Below, in pieces: positions 49,927 to 52,483 of a DNA stretch of 52,483 nucleotides. The stretch spans positions 1 to 52,483 of the forward strand of contig DATKGG010000054.1 of the NCBI GenBank assembly GCA_035510855.1, in the 5' to 3' direction. Numbering within the stretch: position 1 is the first letter of the stretch; each line of letters starts with the position of its first letter. The notes beneath the pieces were generated by a model. The model was not told the origin of the DNA. It ran no database searches and saw only the letters and a program-made list of their open reading frames with translations. A program made the position numbers and the translations under genes. Source of the stretch: Palsa-459 sp035510855 (lineage in GTDB: Bacteria > Actinomycetota > Acidimicrobiia > Acidimicrobiales > RAAP-2).

Positions 49927-51224
49927 CCGCGGCACCCGTCCGGGTCGCACTGCTCGGGTGCGGTCACGTGGGAGCGGCGGTCGCCGAGGCACTGTGCGAC
50001 CCGGTCAGGTCCGCCGGTCTCGCCGACGCGATCGGCGCGCCGATCGAGCTCGTCGGCATCGCCGTGGCCGACGTCACGAAGACGCGAGCGGGGATCGCTC
50101 AGTCCCTGCTCGTCGCCGACGCGCGGTCACTCGTCATGGACGCGGGCGCCGACGTCGTGGTCGAGCTGATCGGCAACGGTGCCGACACGCTTGAGCTCGT
50201 GACCGCCGCGATCGACGCGGGTGCGTCGGTCGTGACGGCGAACAAGGCGCTGCTTGCCACGCACCTCGCGGCGCTCACTGCACGGGCGTCGGCTCGCGGG
50301 GTCGACCTGTACTACGAGGCGGCCGTGGCCGGTGCGATCCCGATCGTGCGCGTGCTGCGCACGTCGCTCGGCGGACAGCGGCTCACGAGGGTGCTCGGCA
50401 TCGTGAACGGCACGACCAACTTCGTGCTGACGACGATGCAGCGGCAGGGACGCGACTACGAGGACGTCCTCGGCGAGGCGATCGCATGCGGCTTCGCAGA
50501 GTCGGACCCAACCGCGGACGTCGAAGGCCACGACGCGGCACAGAAGGCGGCGCTCCTCGCGTCGCTCGCGTTCGGTCGAGCCGTGCTCGACGGCGACGTC
50601 GCGCGAGAGGGCATCGCGAAGGTGACCGCCGCGGACCTCGAGGCGGCGAGCAAGATGGGATACGTGGTCCGACTGCTCGCCGTCGCTGAGCGCGTGGGAC
50701 CCGATGCCATCTCGGTTCGCGTGCATCCCGCGATGGTGCCGAAGGACCACCCGCTCGCGGCGGTGGACGGCGCGTCCAACGCCGTGTTCGTCGAGGGCGC
50801 GGCGTCAGGCCCCGTGATGCTCCAGGGCGCCGGCGCGGGCGGACCCCCGACAGCCTCGGCGGTTCTCGGTGACCTCGTCGCCGCGGGGCGGAACCGAGTG
50901 GCGGGCACCTGCGAGCACGCGCCGTCGTTCGCCGGGACGTGCCGGCTCGTCGCACCTGGCGAGACGACGAGCGCGTTCTACCTCGCACTCGAGGTCCTCG
51001 ATCAGCCCGGCGTGCTCGGGGAGGTCGCGACGGTGTTCGGCAGGCACGGCGTGTCGATCGAGTCGATGGAGCAGATCGGCCGGTCGACTGCCGCGCGACT
51101 TGTCTTCCTGACGCATCCTGCGACCGAGGCGCAGATGTCGGCGACCGTGCTGCAGCTGCGCGAGCTCGAGGCGGTCGCCGCCCTCGGCGCGCTGCTCCGT
51201 GTCGTCGACGGGTCGAGGCGATGA
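49923..51224 (+). CDS. hom: Homoserine dehydrogenase
   Basis: 433 residues from the GTG at 49923 overlapping lysA (GTGA). Nucleotide motif LLGCGHVGAAV, VVTANKALLA, VNGTTNFVLTTM, and the catalytic region ESDPTADVEGHDAAQKAALL. A C-terminal ACT domain (about 350-425; FYLALEVLDQPGVLGEVA) offers threonine feedback control. It reduces aspartate semialdehyde to homoserine. It overlaps thrC by 4 bp. Confidence 0.95.
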   Translation: MTAAPVRVALLGCGHVGAAVAEALCDPVRSAGLADAIGAPIELVGIAVADVTKTRAGIAQSLLVADARSLVMDAGADVVVELIGNGADTLELVTAAIDAGASVVTANKALLATHLAALTARASARGVDLYYEAAVAGAIPIVRVLRTSLGGQRLTRVLGIVNGTTNFVLTTMQRQGRDYEDVLGEAIACGFAESDPTADVEGHDAAQKAALLASLAFGRAVLDGDVAREGIAKVTAADLEAASKMGYVVRLLAVAERVGPDAISVRVHPAMVPKDHPLAAVDGASNAVFVEGAASGPVMLQGAGAGGPPTASAVLGDLVAAGRNRVAGTCEHAPSFAGTCRLVAPGETTSAFYLALEVLDQPGVLGEVATVFGRHGVSIESMEQIGRSTAARLVFLTHPATEAQMSATVLQLRELEAVAALGALLRVVDGSRR

Positions 51225-52294
51225 CGAGGTACGGCGGGGTGATCGCGCGCTACGGCGAGCTCGTCGGCGTCGCGGACGCGGCCGGCGCGGTCACGCTCCT
51301 CGAGGGCGCGACGCCGCTCGTCGCGGCACCGAGGCTCTCCGCTCGAGTCGGCGGGGAGGTCCTCTTGAAGGTCGAGGGCGCGAACCCGACGGGGAGCTTC
51401 AAGGATCGAGGCATGACCGTCGCGATCACCAAGGCCCTCCGGGCGGGCTCGCGCTCGGTCGTGTGCGCCTCGACGGGCAACACGTCGGCGTCTGCCGCCG
51501 CCTACGCGGGCCGTGCGGGGCTCGACTGCGTGGTCGTCATCCCAGAGGGCAAGGTCGCGGTCGGCAAGCTCGCCCAGGCGCTCGTGCACGGCGCACGCGT
51601 GATCCAGATCCGCGGGAGCTTCGACGACGCGCTTACCCTCGTGCGCGACCTCCCTGCCGAGGCCGGGGTCACGCTCGTCAACTCCGTGAACCCCGACCGC
51701 CTCGACGGGCAGGCGTCCGCGGCCTACGAGGTCGTCGACGACCTGGGCGGCGTGCCCGATTACCTGTTCCTCCCGGTCGGCAACGCCGGCAACATCACCG
51801 CCTACTGGCTCGGCTTCACCCGCTACGCGGCGGCCCGGCGCGCCGCGAGCCGACCGAGGCTGCACGGCTTCCAGGCCGCGGGCGCGGCCCCCATCGTCCT
51901 CGGCCACGTCGTCGAACGTCCAGAGACCCTTGCCACGGCGATCCAGATCGGCAACCCGGCGAGCTGGCAGGGGGCGACCGACGCCGTTGCAGAGTCCGGC
52001 GGGATGATCGGCTCGGTCACCGACGAGGAGATCCTCGAGGCGTGGCGGCTCCTCGCGCGCGATGAGTCGGTGTTCTGCGAGCCGTCGAGCGCAGCCGGCG
52101 TCGCGGGCCTGCTGAAGTACGGCGTGCCCGATGGCGCGCGGGTCGTGTGCGTCCTCACCGGCAACGGGCTGAAGGACCCCGACGCTGCGACGTCGACCTT
52201 CGTCGCGCCACCAGTGGTGAATGCCACGACCGAGTCGCTGCTCGGTGTCATCCTTGGCGCGCCGAGTGTGGCGGAGGCGCGGTCGAGCCGCTAG
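51221..52294 (+). CDS. thrC: Threonine synthase
   Basis: 357 residues from an ATG overlapping hom (ATGA). PLP lysine is in NPTGSFKDRGM; other blocks are CASTGNTSASAAAYAGRAG, IPEGKVAVGKLAQA, LPVGNAGNITAYW and CVLTGNGLKDPD. It converts O-phosphohomoserine to threonine. It is the short class of enzyme common in actinobacteria. The expected thrB is not between thrC and rho. Confidence 0.95.
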   Translation: MTRYGGVIARYGELVGVADAAGAVTLLEGATPLVAAPRLSARVGGEVLLKVEGANPTGSFKDRGMTVAITKALRAGSRSVVCASTGNTSASAAAYAGRAGLDCVVVIPEGKVAVGKLAQALVHGARVIQIRGSFDDALTLVRDLPAEAGVTLVNSVNPDRLDGQASAAYEVVDDLGGVPDYLFLPVGNAGNITAYWLGFTRYAAARRAASRPRLHGFQAAGAAPIVLGHVVERPETLATAIQIGNPASWQGATDAVAESGGMIGSVTDEEILEAWRLLARDESVFCEPSSAAGVAGLLKYGVPDGARVVCVLTGNGLKDPDAATSTFVAPPVVNATTESLLGVILGAPSVAEARSSR

Positions 52295-52313
52295 AGTAGG
52301 TATATCCCACCTT

Positions 52314-52385
52314 GTCGGCGGCAGTGCCGCTGACCCAGGGACAAATTCCTTGGAGCGGTGGATCGAGCCGCGTGCGAAGCGCACG
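52314..52385 (+). promoter_or_regulatory. Structured 5' leader of rho (three hairpins)
   Basis: Three stems follow one another: GTCGGCGGC-AGT-GCCGCTGAC (52314-52334, one G-U), CCAGGGA-CAAA-TTCCTTGG (52335-52353, one G-U and a spare T) and CGTGCG-AAG-CGCACG (52371-52385, perfect). An AT-rich TAGGTATATC element at 52297-52306 is a plausible -10. The leader to the ATG is about 130 nt, long enough for autoregulation. Confidence 0.5.
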
Positions 52386-52440
52386 TAAGTGTTCCCTCGG
52401 TTGGCAAATGAGCTTTTCCGAGGTGAGAGAGAGGACACGA

Positions 52441-52483
52441 ATGACCTCCGGTCCCCAGTTGGAACGGTCCCTCCTTGAGGCCC
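52441..52483 (+). CDS. rho: Transcription termination factor Rho (start only, cut by window edge)
   Basis: Only 14 codons are visible (MTSGPQLERSLLEA). A GAGAGAGGA ribosome site precedes the ATG. The LERSLLEAK-like opening and the position after thrC match actinobacterial rho genes. An in-frame ATG at 52408 would add 11 residues but lacks a ribosome site. The assignment rests on context and a short peptide. Confidence 0.6.
   Translation, partial: MTSGPQLERSLLEA

Noticed and set aside
1..52483. CRISPR arrays, insertion sequences, prophage or attachment sites
   Set aside because: No regularly spaced repeats, transposase or integrase motifs, or tRNA-derived direct repeats were seen.

Overview
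The window is about 52.5 kb of very GC-rich DNA from an actinobacterium. Supporting markers are a WhiB regulator, a mycofactocin cluster, an F420-type FrhB-like protein, the actinobacterial trio SCO1664-like / DUF3090 / MSMEG_4193-like, and frequent GTG starts with 4-bp stop/start overlaps. The mix (OYE- and ETF-type mycofactocin genes, lysA-hom-thrC-rho, structured mRNA leaders) would fit the class Acidimicrobiia, but that placement is an inference. No phage, IS element or CRISPR array was seen. The window is gene dense, with one tRNA, one clear pseudogene and several structured leaders.

Layout. 1-7.6 kb: ArsA-type ATPase (cut by the left edge), PHP phosphoesterase, whiB (minus strand, with a good promoter and structured leader), glycerophosphodiester phosphodiesterase, housekeeping etfBA, and an MBOAT/SGNH pair for surface acylation. 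7.6-15.7 kb: MFS exporter, VOC protein, a minus-strand operon (histidine phosphatase, DUF3090, SCO1664-like), FrhB-like protein, a phosphotransferase with an overlapping partner, and a DedA protein. 15.7-23.2 kb: bcp, DEAD-box helicase with a hairpin-rich leader, PIG-L deacetylase, aconitase, FmdB zinc ribbon and argS.

23.2-36.2 kb is the main accessory region, a mycofactocin (MFT) locus. It starts with an NDMA-type alcohol dehydrogenase facing the glycosyltransferase gene mftF. A divergent chain of overlapping genes follows: mftA (39-residue precursor ending IDGLCGVY), mftB, mftC, two OYE/FadH-like flavoprotein oxidoreductases, an ETF alpha, a FixC-like flavoprotein, a FixX ferredoxin, an ETF beta, mftE and an SDR. 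No mftD, mftG or mftR is visible. The inferred role is that dehydrogenases reduce mycofactocin and the OYE/ETF/FixCX set returns those electrons to a respiratory or ferredoxin pool.

36.2-38 kb: a membrane fatty-acid desaturase and a divergent PaaX-like regulator sharing a tiny operator/promoter region. 38-43.6 kb: a minus-strand cobalamin uptake operon. A promoter and B12 riboswitch precede two secreted proteins that look like the alpha and beta halves of a split transcobalamin, then EcfT, a fused dual EcfA ATPase and an S component. 43.7-48.2 kb: Glu/Leu dehydrogenase, a secreted seven-repeat (propeller-like) plus double-FN3 protein, an acyl-ACP desaturase and tRNA-Arg(CCG). 48.3-52.5 kb: a frameshifted relic of an acyltransferase-3 gene, then lysA-hom-thrC and the start of rho behind a three-hairpin leader. 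All functional calls are from reading motifs, family knowledge and context; no database search was run.
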